Of a DNA stretch of 64,000 nucleotides, positions 17,284-25,514 are shown piece after piece. The notes beneath the pieces were generated by a model, which did no database searches, was not told the DNA's origin, and saw only the letters and a list, made by a program, of their open reading frames with translations. The position numbers were made by a program, and so were the translations under genes. Where the stretch lies: assembly GCF_040049255.1 (NCBI RefSeq), contig NZ_JBDZDR010000004.1, positions 124,001 through 188,000 of the forward strand, read 5' to 3'. Source of the stretch: Pseudaminobacter sp040049255 (GTDB lineage Bacteria > Pseudomonadota > Alphaproteobacteria > Rhizobiales > Rhizobiaceae). Every line of letters starts with the position of its first letter. Position 1 is the first letter of the stretch.

Positions 17284-17937
17284 TCAGAACTGGTTTTTCA
17301 ACGACTGGGTCACGCTGAACGGCGGAAAGTTAGGTCTTCGCCGCGTACTGTTCAGTAGGTCGTAATACTGCGCCCATGCAAACTCGTTCGCAATCTCGGC
17401 GGGTCGGTCATAGGTGTACATGTCGAGATAGTCGTCGATCTTGCCCGTGACGCGATAGCGGGCTTCTGCGACGGGTGTGACGTAGAGTCGAATGGCATAG
17501 CGTATATTGTTCAGGAACTCCGCTAGCGTGCTGACATGGTATGTGAATAGATGCGTGTAAAACCAGTCCCAGCAATCTGGCAGCGCCGCGTAGGCTTGGC
17601 TCTCATTAATCGTAACGCCGTTCTGTCCGAGAATCTTTTGAAGCCTAGCAGCTTGTCCGCCGAGACGCAGGAAGTTGTGCTTCCCAATGTCTCCGCTCAT
17701 GCGGATGAAGTCGATGCGCTTGATAGTTAGATCGACCTCCACCTCGATATTCGACAGCCATACCTTCGGGACGAAGGTAGAAGCCTCAAGCCATTCGGCA
17801 AAATCGTGAACCAGCATTGCGAGGAAATCGAGATTCGTCCCGATCAACGGGCTCTCGCAAACGCGCGCGAGATAAAAGAGGGTTGTGTGATCGGTGGCCT
17901 TGTTGCCTTGGGGTGGCTTTGGGAGTCCGAAGGGCAT
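17284..17937 (-). CDS. Hypothetical protein next to IS21 element
   Basis: 217 residues, no family recognised. The composition is that of a soluble helical protein rich in aromatics (FYLARVCESPLIGTNLDF, WDWFYTHLFTYHVSTLAEF). The start codon lies only 12 bp from the left end of the IS21-family element, so its native promoter, and possibly the true N-terminus, has been replaced by the insertion. It lies upstream of and on the same strand as the DUF4917 gene with a 240-bp gap and could belong to the same system. Confidence 0.6.
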   Translation of the reverse strand: MPFGLPKPPQGNKATDHTTLFYLARVCESPLIGTNLDFLAMLVHDFAEWLEASTFVPKVWLSNIEVEVDLTIKRIDFIRMSGDIGKHNFLRLGGQAARLQKILGQNGVTINESQAYAALPDCWDWFYTHLFTYHVSTLAEFLNNIRYAIRLYVTPVAEARYRVTGKIDDYLDMYTYDRPAEIANEFAWAQYYDLLNSTRRRPNFPPFSVTQSLKNQF

Positions 17938-17948
17938 CGGCCCTTGGC

Positions 17949-17980
17949 TGTTGATTTCCGCCAGGAACTGACCCGGGATT
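17949..17980 (+). repeat. IS left terminal inverted repeat
   Basis: 32 bp, perfect complement of 19723-19754. Confidence 0.9.
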
Positions 17981-18060
17981 AGCGAATATTTCCATCGAGA
18001 AGTGACCCATGTTTGAACCTTGCCCCGCGTGTTTTCAGCGGGGGCTATGGAGTGATCGAC

Positions 18061-18900
18061 ATGGCGTTATTGAGCGTGATCCGACGCTGGCATTTTCGAG
18101 AACATTTATCGATCCGGGAGATTTGCCGCAGGAGCGGACTGTCCCGGAACACCATCCGCAAATACCTGCGGTCGGGTAGCGTGGAGCCGAAGTTCAAGAT
18201 TCCGGAGCGGCCGAGCAAGCTCGATCCTTTTGCCGACCGGCTGTCAGCCTGGCTGAAGACGGAGACAGTCCCTTATGCCGACATCGCGTGTCCGTTCGAC
18301 GGCTTTGTGGAATACACCAAACGGGTCTCGCCCACCTGCCTCGTGCATCTGGAGCGCAACCGCTACAGCGTTCCGGCATCCTTCGCCAATCGGCCGGTGA
18401 GCGTTCGGGTCTACCCGGATCGGGTCGTCGTCGCCGCTGAAGGCCAGATCGTCTGCGAGCATCGCCGCATCATCGACCGTTCGCATGATCGCCCCGGCCA
18501 GACCGTCTACGACTGGCGGCATTATCTGGCGGTCGTGCAGCGCAAACCGGGTGCGCTGCGCAACGGCGCACCGTTCACCGAGCTTCCAGACGCATTCCGG
18601 ACCTTGCAGCAGCACCTACTCAAGAAGCCAGGCGGGGATCGTGAGATGGTCGACATCCTGGCGCTTGTTCTTCAGCACGACGAGAAAGCCGTGCTGTCCG
18701 CCGTCGAGATGGCACTGAAGACCGGTGTCCCGACCAAGACGCATGTGCTGAACCTGCTGCATCGCCTGGTCGATGGCAAAACCTTCACACCGCCGACCGT
18801 GAATGCGCCGCAGGCCTTGGCGCTCGCCAACGAGCCCAAGGCCAATGTCGAGCGCTACGATGCGCTCAGGAAGGCCATGGAGGTGCGCCATGCGTCATAA
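18061..18900 (+). pseudogene. istA: IS21 transposase IstA with DDE domain deleted
   Basis: The N-terminal helix-turn-helix (LLSVIRRWHFREHLSIREI ... SRNTIRKYLRSG) is followed almost directly by LSAWLKTETVPYADIACPFDG and then the C-terminal strand-rich domain (LVHLERNRYSVPASFANRPV). IstA is normally about 500 residues with an rve/DDE catalytic domain between these parts. Here about 200 residues are missing in frame, leaving 279. The reading frame is intact to the stop, which overlaps istB, but the protein cannot catalyse transposition. Internal in-frame deletion is my reading from family architecture. Confidence 0.85.
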
Positions 18901-19699
18901 TCCTGCGAGCGGCGCTATCGTCATCATGCTCAGGAGCCTGAAGATGCACGGCATGGCCCAGGCGGTCGGTGAACTGACCGAACAGGGCTCGCCGGCATTC
19001 GAAGCCGCCCTTCCGATCCTGTCCCAACTCCTCAAGGCCGAGACCGCGGAACGGGAGGTTCGATCCGTCGCCTACCAGCTCAAGACGGCGCGCTTTCCGG
19101 CCTACCGCGACCTCAACGGCTTCGACTTCTTAAGCAGTGAGGTCAATGAGGCTCTGGTGCGTCAGCTCCATCGCTGCGAGTTTACCGACGAAGCCAACAA
19201 CATCGTCCTGGTCGGCGGTCCCGGCACAGGAAAGACGCATATCGCAACGGCGATCGGCGTTCAGGCGATCGAGCATCACCACAAGCGTGTCCGGTTCTTC
19301 TCGACCGTGGAGCTGGTCAATGCGCTCGAGCAGGAGAAAGCACAAGGTCGATCCGGCCAGATCGCCAATCGTCTCGTCCACTCCGATCTCGTGATCCTCG
19401 ACGAACTTGGCTACCTGCCGTTCAGTGCGTCAGGTGGGGCATTGCTGTTCCACTTGTTGAGCAAGCTCTACGAGCGCACCAGCGTCATCATCACCACCAA
19501 CCTCAGCTTCAGCGAATGGGCCAGCGTCTTCGGGGACGCCAAGATGACCACCGCACTGCTTGATCGCCTGACCCACCATTGTCACATCCTCGAAACCGGA
19601 AACGACAGCTTCCGGTTCAAGAACAGCTCAGCGCATGAGACCAAAACCACGAAGGGGAAAAGCAGGACCTTGACCACCACCGAACCGAAACATACCTGA
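18890..19699 (+). CDS. istB: IS21-family helper ATPase IstB
   Basis: 269 residues, full length. AAA+ ATPase of the DnaC/IstB type: Walker A VLVGGPGTGKTHIATAIG, Walker B SDLVILDELGYLPF, sensor region VIITTNLSFSEWASVFGD. The N-terminal domain has the usual LRSLKMHGMAQAVGEL start. Its ATG overlaps the istA stop by 11 bp, standard coupling in this family. It normally assists IstA in target selection; here its partner lacks a catalytic domain. Confidence 0.92.
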   Translation: MRHNPASGAIVIMLRSLKMHGMAQAVGELTEQGSPAFEAALPILSQLLKAETAEREVRSVAYQLKTARFPAYRDLNGFDFLSSEVNEALVRQLHRCEFTDEANNIVLVGGPGTGKTHIATAIGVQAIEHHHKRVRFFSTVELVNALEQEKAQGRSGQIANRLVHSDLVILDELGYLPFSASGGALLFHLLSKLYERTSVIITTNLSFSEWASVFGDAKMTTALLDRLTHHCHILETGNDSFRFKNSSAHETKTTKGKSRTLTTTEPKHT

Positions 19700-19722
19700 A
19701 AGGCGGGTCAATTCTCGGCGGA

Positions 19723-19754
19723 AATCCCGGGTCAGTTCCTGGCGGAAATCAACA
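19723..19754 (-). repeat. IS right terminal inverted repeat
   Basis: 32 bp, perfect complement of 17949-17980. Confidence 0.9.
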
Positions 19755-20893
19755 AGCAGGCAAATACGAGCGCTCCCGGTGCCCGTCCGCATCTCAATCT
19801 CGTCGCCCTCTCGCACTTCGACGAGGATCATCTGAGTGGGATGGTCGATCTGCTCAAGACGTTCTCCGTCGACACGCTTCTCTTGCCCTATCTGGCCCCC
19901 TGGGATCGCCTCATCGTCGCGCTCGACGAGCGCGCCAATGCAGGCAGCGACCTGTTCAGCTTTCTCTTTGCTCCCACCGCATTCCTCTCAGGGATCGAGG
20001 GCGCAGAGATCGGCCGCATCCTTCTTGTCCCGCCGAGCGGGGAGGGGCCGGCTCTCGCGCCGCTGCTGCCGCCGGACGGTTTCGACCCCGACGAACCGAG
20101 TGCGCGCTTTCCCGAGGTTGAGGCCAAAAGAGCGCCGCTCGAGGCAGAAGATGAGATCGAAGGACCCTGTTGGGACGGCGGCCTCGCCCATAGCAATGTC
20201 GAGGTCCTGCAGCGCGGCGCGGCAATCACAGTCGACCGAGCTTGGGAGTTTGTCCCCTATAACGATGCCAGCCTCTCCGGCTTGGCGACGCCGACCTTCA
20301 AGAAAGACGCGCGCGATCTCGCTAAGCAGCTCGTCGGAGCGTGTACGAAAAGCGCCCGGAAAGCGGCCCTTGACGATCTCATCAAACTTTACGATGGCCA
20401 GTACAAGACGCGTGGTTCGACGAAGATTTCTGCCGAGCGGCGCAACAAAATCTCGCTCTTCCTCTACAGCGGGCCCATTGGAGAGGTCGAACTGGTCTGG
20501 ATTACTGAGGAGGTGCGGCGGCACAGGTTGGAGCCGACACCTATGCCTACTCCGATCGGATGGCTGGGCACCGATCGGTTTGGTCAGATGTTCACCGGCG
20601 ATGGCTATCTCAAGACGACGAAACAGTGGGGGAATTTCCAGACCTTCTTCGCGGCACACGACCGCCTGAAGCGGGGCGCAGTATTCCAGGTCATGCATCA
20701 CGGCTCAAAAACCAATTGGCATCCGAAACTTGCCGCCAAGCTTGATCCGATGGCAAGCGTGTTCTGCTCGGACCCCGCAGGAAAGCTCAAGCATCCCTCA
20801 GAGGCGGTTCTGATGGATTTTGCTCCGTACAATCCGAAGCAGGTCGACGCCTTCCATGGCTGGTCGGTCTGCGGCCGTTATCGGTTTCGCTGA
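19755..20893 (+). pseudogene. MBL-fold hydrolase truncated by IS21 element
   Basis: Open in frame from the IS edge. LVALSHFDEDHLSGMVDLL is an H-x-[DE]-x-D-H metal motif, and FQVMHHGSKTNWHPKL near the end supplies later ligands, as in ComEC-type and defence-associated MBL proteins. The residues before the first motif (the first beta strands) are missing, and no ATG exists between the IS and the motif except after it (19841). The gene is therefore 5'-truncated. Its N-terminal part is not present left of the IS, so the rearrangement removed it. It is oriented toward the Pycsar operon. Confidence 0.7.
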
Positions 20894-21186
20894 CGTGCCA
20901 TCGATTGAAGATATTGTCGCCTCGGTATCGGTCCTCATGGCTTTCCTTGATGCCACCCACTCATCCAAACCGTCCGCAATGCTGATTTTCCCGCCAAGGC
21001 CGACGTTGCAGGCATTCCGCGGATTTTGCCTACAACGCAAGGATCTCGGCGCTAAGCTCAGCGGGATGGCCCTCTCTGTGTTCAAGTTGGCTCTAACTCG
21101 AATCATAGGTTGGGCGGCATGTAATCCAGGAGATACCGAATATTGCCGTCCCGGCCCGTCAAAAGTCGTCATCCGATAGCGTAAGC
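20894..21186. other. Intergenic, nothing recognised
   Basis: 293 bp between two convergent genes; the frames present are short and without coding character. Confidence 0.4.
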
Positions 21187-22104
21187 TCAATTCCCTGCCG
21201 TCTTGACACCAAGTTGGTGAACGATTTTCCGTATTTGAGTACATACGGGACCGAGCAGCGCGGGTAAGTCCTTGGCCTCTCCAGGACTGTACGATGCAGG
21301 CGTCAGCCCGTGCAGGTCGGATGGGAGCGTCAGTCCCGGAAGCTTGGGAAACACCAAGATGCTTCTCCTGCGCCCGAGCCGACCCATGAACATCCCGAGT
21401 TCAAAAAGAACGTTGTCGCGGATCGTGGGCTTGCGATCGCCGCGATTCGTTTCGACTATGTCTTCAAAAAGTGCGACCGCTATGCCGAAATCGCTTTCGG
21501 CGACGGCCGTCTCCAAGGATTCCAGCGGATAGCCGCCGGCCCAGAAGACACCGTTGGGCCACACTGTTGCCAGGACATCGTGCTGGAGGCCAGCCTGAAT
21601 TTCATTGGCAACTGTTAGTCCTTCCACTGAAGACATTATAAACATGCGAGGCTTGTCGTTCGGAGCAGCCATATGTCTGTTTCGGTCATATAGTCGCCTT
21701 GACAGTTCCTGCGCGACCGATCGCCATATCAAGGGTGGAAACTTGTCGGCCAGTCTAGTGAAATCGCTGCCAGCCATTTTTACCGCCACGACCGTCTCCA
21801 CCGCGACGACGGAAGCGGCGCGCCGCTGTGAAGGCTCGATTGCAGCCATCTCTCCGACGTGGTCACCGCTCTTGAGTTGCCGAACCTCCTGTCCTTTGAC
21901 AACGATGGAAACCTGCCCGGAAACCAGGAAGAAGACATCGTTGTCCTCGCCGCCTTCAGCAATCAGGACGTCGCCTGCCTTGAACTCGACGAGCTCTCCT
22001 CCGGATGCGATCGCTTCGGCAACCGCGGTGTCTCCACTATCGAACTGACGTTTCAGACTGCCGATCAATGCTGCTCGATTCTCACCCTCGAAACGTTCCT
22101 TCAC
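21187..22104 (-). CDS. pycTIR: Pycsar effector: cNMP-binding domain fused to TIR-like NADase
   Basis: 305 residues. Residues about 30-120 form a cyclic-nucleotide-binding domain (EFKAGDVLIAEGGEDNDVFFL, then the phosphate-binding cassette GEMAAIEPSQRRAASVV). Residues about 150-290 form the CAP12/Pycsar-type TIR domain (PRMFIMSSVEGLTVANEIQ, ATVWPNGVF, TIRDNVLFELGMFMGRLGR). The Glu in FELG is the catalytic position of this TIR group. Published PycTIR proteins have this architecture and deplete NAD when they bind cUMP or cCMP made by PycC during infection. The gene follows the PycC-like cyclase by 52 bp on the same strand. Confidence 0.88.
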   Translation of the reverse strand: MKERFEGENRAALIGSLKRQFDSGDTAVAEAIASGGELVEFKAGDVLIAEGGEDNDVFFLVSGQVSIVVKGQEVRQLKSGDHVGEMAAIEPSQRRAASVVAVETVVAVKMAGSDFTRLADKFPPLIWRSVAQELSRRLYDRNRHMAAPNDKPRMFIMSSVEGLTVANEIQAGLQHDVLATVWPNGVFWAGGYPLESLETAVAESDFGIAVALFEDIVETNRGDRKPTIRDNVLFELGMFMGRLGRRRSILVFPKLPGLTLPSDLHGLTPASYSPGEAKDLPALLGPVCTQIRKIVHQLGVKTAGN

Positions 22105-22156
22105 GACGGCTCCTTGCTTGTTCTATGAAAATTGCTCAGGCAACAGGGGGCTCGTT

Positions 22157-22867
22157 TCAAGGCTTCTTCCATTGACTTGATCGGTAAACCGTCTCTGTGT
22201 CGTCGCTGAAGTTGAAGGGCCGCGCCTCCCACATATTTTTCCCTTGCTCGTCGAATTTGGCCTCCTTGCTCAGCTTGTTATAGGTCCGGCTGGAGATGTA
22301 GGTGCAGTATCCTCCGTCTCTGACATCAGACAATTTTGCGGAAAAGCTAGCCGCCTTCCCGATCCAGATGAGATCATTGCTGTTCCGTATCCCCGAGCGG
22401 ACGGCTCGGATTTCCCCGACATCGATGCCCGAACAGTTTCGTATCTCTATGCCGTTGTCGGATATCGATTTGAATTGCTTTGCCGCCGCAGGCTGGATGA
22501 TCTTGCGGACACTCCAGTGGATTTCCCGCCCGCAGATGGAGGCGTTGCTGTTCTTGGAATCACCGATGAAAATGCCCATCACGCGATCGCCGTCGAAGCT
22601 GCGCACATGCCCGCCATGCTTGATTATCAGACGGGTCGAGCAATCCAGAAACGCGCGGATTATCTTCGCCGTCGTGGACCAGGGGCATGTCTTTGACAGT
22701 TTCGCTGAACCCGCGAGATCGGCATACAGGAAGGCGGCTTCGATCTTCACTGCGCCGTTCTTCAACGCCACATCGTCAGTGGCCGGCACGACCCGCCCAT
22801 CACGCTGGTCGAAGTCAGTGCGGAATAGCGTTTCGACCCGATCCTTCAGGAAATTTTCACTAGCCAT
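22157..22867 (-). CDS. pycC: Pycsar-type single-domain nucleotidyl cyclase (PycC-like)
   Basis: 236 residues, a class III cyclase catalytic domain with both metal-binding aspartates: AFLYADLAGSAKLS (first) and GGHVRSFDGDRVMGIFIG (second). A later block, GIDVGEIRAVRSGIRNSNDLIWIGKAASFSAKLS, forms the base/transition-state side. YADLAGS resembles pyrimidine cyclases, which is consistent with, but does not prove, cUMP or cCMP synthesis. It starts 6 bp after the Cys-rich gene and precedes pycTIR, so cyclase and effector are co-transcribed. Confidence 0.85.
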   Translation of the reverse strand: MASENFLKDRVETLFRTDFDQRDGRVVPATDDVALKNGAVKIEAAFLYADLAGSAKLSKTCPWSTTAKIIRAFLDCSTRLIIKHGGHVRSFDGDRVMGIFIGDSKNSNASICGREIHWSVRKIIQPAAAKQFKSISDNGIEIRNCSGIDVGEIRAVRSGIRNSNDLIWIGKAASFSAKLSDVRDGGYCTYISSRTYNKLSKEAKFDEQGKNMWEARPFNFSDDTETVYRSSQWKKP

Positions 22868-22873
22868 GGCAAT

Positions 22874-23686
22874 TCAAGCTTCTCCAGAGTTCACGGCGCC
22901 CCTTTGAAAGGACCCCTGGGATCCGCTTCCCGAGTTGCCCGAACACAAGACACCATCCGAGGCGGGATCGCGCAGGCCGCATCTCAGCATCGTTCCACAG
23001 CATTTCTCTCCACAGGCGCGCGCAAGCCAGTAGAAGTCAGCCGTCTTCTTCCTCCGATGCCGCTCCTGCTTGATCAGCGTGGCAACCGCTTCGGGTCGAC
23101 AGCAATCCGCCCGGGATATCCGCTTTCGGTTCTTCCGGCAGCCCACAGGGCAGGGCAGCCAGCTATTCTTCAATCGATCTCGCGCATTGAGTTGAAGACC
23201 ACTGTTGGAAAACCATGCAGGCTGGCCTGCAAGCATTTCCATGTACTCGTTCTCGATTCCCAGTTCCTTGGCTGCCGCAACGGCTGCGAGTTGGTGCGGC
23301 CCCGCGGCGCCGTGGGCCAGCTCCTGTTGCGGAGGCCAGCGCCCAGTCCTTTGCGCCACTCGTTGAAGCTTGAGAAAATGCCGGAGCAGACCCCACCAGA
23401 CAGTGGCGTGATCTGTCGAGACGATCCCTTTGCCCGCCTTGAACCCGATGCAGAAATGCTCATCCGACTGCAGGTGACGTTCATGGCAGATCCTGGGATA
23501 ACAGGTTCCAGGCACCTGTTCCTGAACGGCCACTTCGCCACCCTGATCATGCACCCTGAGATCCACTTCGATCACGCCGACGGCATTGTCGAGTTGGACA
23601 TAGGTTGTCCCAAGTATCTCAGATTCGGCGCGGCTGCGGACCTGGAACCAGTCTGGGACCGCATTGAGGATATGATCCAACGGCAA
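22874..23686 (-). CDS. E2-domain-associated-type Cys-rich protein
   Basis: 270 residues. Conserved-looking blocks are CYPRICHERHLQSDEHFCIG (ending in F), then ATVWWGLLRHFLKLQRVAQ, WPPQQELAHGAAGPHQ, LPCPVGCRKNRKR, and a final CGEKCCGTMLRCGLRDP. I recognise this pattern as the bacterial cysteine-rich family found beside E2/ubiquitin-like and nucleotide-signalling conflict systems; the biochemical role is unknown. The start is TTG directly after the stop of the tandem cyclase gene, with GGAGA about 8 nt upstream. Cys clusters suggest zinc binding. No E1 or E2 gene is in the window, so it works here with cyclases instead. Confidence 0.7.
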   Translation of the reverse strand: MPLDHILNAVPDWFQVRSRAESEILGTTYVQLDNAVGVIEVDLRVHDQGGEVAVQEQVPGTCYPRICHERHLQSDEHFCIGFKAGKGIVSTDHATVWWGLLRHFLKLQRVAQRTGRWPPQQELAHGAAGPHQLAAVAAAKELGIENEYMEMLAGQPAWFSNSGLQLNARDRLKNSWLPCPVGCRKNRKRISRADCCRPEAVATLIKQERHRRKKTADFYWLARACGEKCCGTMLRCGLRDPASDGVLCSGNSGSGSQGSFQRGAVNSGEA

Positions 23687-25261
23687 TCACCGTTCTCCGG
23701 CGCTGTAGGGAGCCGCTGCGGCGCTGACCGTCCCACTGCTCACTATTGGAGGCGAACCGAGATGCTCTCCCACCGATTCCGCATCAAGGCCCAAAGCGAC
23801 ACCACCTTCAAACAGTCTCCGGATGCTCGCTGGAGCATGTGAGAATGCCGTCGGGCCAAGTGCGGTCTGATCGCCCGAGCAGTCTGCCTGGAGGTCTTCA
23901 GACCGTGAGACCGCCCTGCTGACCGAGCATCGGACGCTTCGTTCCCCACGGATCCCAATCCGGGTGATCGGCGTCTCTCCGAACTCGAGGCCGATGGCGA
24001 TCCCCAGCTTGTCGAGACCACCGAGTTCATCCTGGCAGAGCTCGAAGCTCGAGCGCATTCCGCCGGCGGCCTTCACCGCCGAGACCACGGAGGCGGAAGC
24101 ATCTGTCTCATGCGAGGTGCCCTCGGCGAGGAGGCCATGGATGCAGTCGCCGATGAACCGCACCTTGCGACCGGAATAATCTTCGGACAGGGTGGCCGCC
24201 AGTTCGCTGCGGATGACGTGGAGGTTGGAAACCATCTCGCCGATCCTGTGCTCGGCGATGCATTCGTCGACATACTTCGTGAAGCCGTCGATATCGCCGA
24301 AGATCGACATCAGCCCCATCCGGATGGAGTTGGACGGCATCAGGAGAGCGAAGTCGATCGTCTTCAGTGGCGGCGTGTGCCTATGGAATGAGAAGGTGGC
24401 GTCGGTACCAACATCGAGGACGAAGCGGCTTCTTGCGCGGGATGCAGCCGTCACGATAGCGGCGTCGGAAAGGCGTTTGGACTGGAAGCCCCTGTGCGCC
24501 GACAGCCCGATGTTACCCATGGACGAAGTCGGGCTTGCTCGTTCGGCTGCAAGCGTGTCGATGCTGAAGAGCGGCTGCAGTCCAAGATCCTTTCGGACCC
24601 TGTTCGACATGAAGATGCCTTCCTCGTCGCCCTCGGCAAGCTTCGCTGCGTAGTTCGCGGGTGCTCCAAGGAATAGCGGCTCGCGCTCATCCTTTGTCCC
24701 GCTGTTCACGGCGACGGCAGAGCCGCTGTCAACGCCGACTCGCACGCGGGTGGAATAGCGGCCGTTCTCGGTGGTGCGACCGACTTCCTCGATCGCTCGC
24801 TTGGCGGCGTCAGCAAATGCGATCGCACGCTCCGCGCGTTCCTTCTCGTTGCCGGGTCCGGGAGGAGAAACGATGACGGCATGCATCCGCGCACCGTGGA
24901 AATCAACACGTTGGGCTTCGAATTCTTCGGCGACCTGATCGCAGGCTGCGTAGTTGAGGTGCAGCATGGAGAGGACGCGGCGATGACTGGCCTCAGTCTC
25001 ACGCTCGCGCTCGGTCATCGCCGCCGCAAAGTCCAGCATCTGGATGTAGACGTGAACGCCTTCCACTTGAATAGCGGTGTCCGGCGGAACATCGAAGATC
25101 AACGGCTCCGACTTCCCGCCCAGTCTCATCTTGGCCTGTATCGTCGCCGCTCGGGCAGTCATGTAGCTTAGGTCGAAGCTTCTCAGGTTGATCGAGGCGG
25201 CTGGCGCAGTGGCTCGGAACGATCGGATACGCTGGAGACTCTTGTGACGGGACCAACTCAT
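23687..25261 (-). CDS. Tandem-domain class III nucleotidyl cyclase
   Basis: 524 residues from ATG 25261, chosen for the GAGGAAG upstream; the frame is open 59 codons further. Two cyclase homology domains. Domain 1 (about 75-255) lacks the second metal Asp (DFHGARMHAVIV instead of GD) but keeps LGAPANYAAKLAEG, the N-x-A-A-K/R side. Domain 2 (about 330-490) has both Asp (MSIFGDIDGFTKYVDEC, VRFIGDCIHGLLAEG) but lacks the Asn/Arg side (GERSVRCSVSRAVSR). Together they could form one composite active site within a single chain. First gene of the four-gene minus-strand operon ending in pycTIR. Confidence 0.75.
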   Translation of the reverse strand: MSWSRHKSLQRIRSFRATAPAASINLRSFDLSYMTARAATIQAKMRLGGKSEPLIFDVPPDTAIQVEGVHVYIQMLDFAAAMTERERETEASHRRVLSMLHLNYAACDQVAEEFEAQRVDFHGARMHAVIVSPPGPGNEKERAERAIAFADAAKRAIEEVGRTTENGRYSTRVRVGVDSGSAVAVNSGTKDEREPLFLGAPANYAAKLAEGDEEGIFMSNRVRKDLGLQPLFSIDTLAAERASPTSSMGNIGLSAHRGFQSKRLSDAAIVTAASRARSRFVLDVGTDATFSFHRHTPPLKTIDFALLMPSNSIRMGLMSIFGDIDGFTKYVDECIAEHRIGEMVSNLHVIRSELAATLSEDYSGRKVRFIGDCIHGLLAEGTSHETDASASVVSAVKAAGGMRSSFELCQDELGGLDKLGIAIGLEFGETPITRIGIRGERSVRCSVSRAVSRSEDLQADCSGDQTALGPTAFSHAPASIRRLFEGGVALGLDAESVGEHLGSPPIVSSGTVSAAAAPYSAGER

Positions 25262-25371
25262 TACAACTTCCTCTAGGTTTGCCTTGCGACAGGTCGAATG
25301 CTGAATGACGGATGGGTGGTGCGAATAGGGTAATTCTACTTTCGCGATTGTTTCCCTGTTTGTTCCCTGAG

Positions 25372-25407
25372 GCATTTTCCGGGCACTTTTCAGTGCCCGG
25401 AAAATGC
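25372..25407. promoter_or_regulatory. Perfect 36-nt palindrome upstream of cyclase operon
   Basis: Arms of 16 bp, GCATTTTCCGGGCACT and its complement, around a 4-nt loop, 110 bp upstream of the tandem cyclase. Immediately to the right are three TGGCCA motifs (25420-25485), two within an imperfect direct repeat TGGCCAATACTCAGCCT / TGGCCAGTACTAGGCTG. It could be an operator, a terminator shielding the operon from nrdJ, or a site at the island edge. Confidence 0.45.
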
Positions 25408-25514
25408 AAAATGTGGTGTTGGCCAGTTTCAGGTTCAAAAATGGCCAATACTCAGCCTATTTGGCCAGTACTAGGCTGGGTTTCTCACGAACTCATTAGT
25501 AGTAGGTCGAATTT

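Larger units (their letters stand above)
17949..19754 (+). mobile_element. IS21-family insertion sequence (defective)
   Basis: 1806 bp bounded by perfect 32-bp inverted repeats at 17949-17980 and 19723-19754, beginning TGTTGATTTCCGCC. A second, weaker pair of internal repeats (around 17990-18008 and 19701-19722) matches the multiple terminal repeats of IS21 elements. It carries istA (internally deleted) and istB. No target-site duplication is visible at the two outer edges, so one flank has been rearranged since insertion. Confidence 0.9.

Noticed and set aside
17940..19765. Target-site duplication for the IS element
   Set aside because: The bases outside the inverted repeats (CCTTGGC and AGCAGGC) do not match.
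22904..23842. A 312-codon + strand frame over the Cys-rich gene
   Set aside because: The minus strand has the conserved Cys/His blocks and fits operon spacing; the + frame has none.
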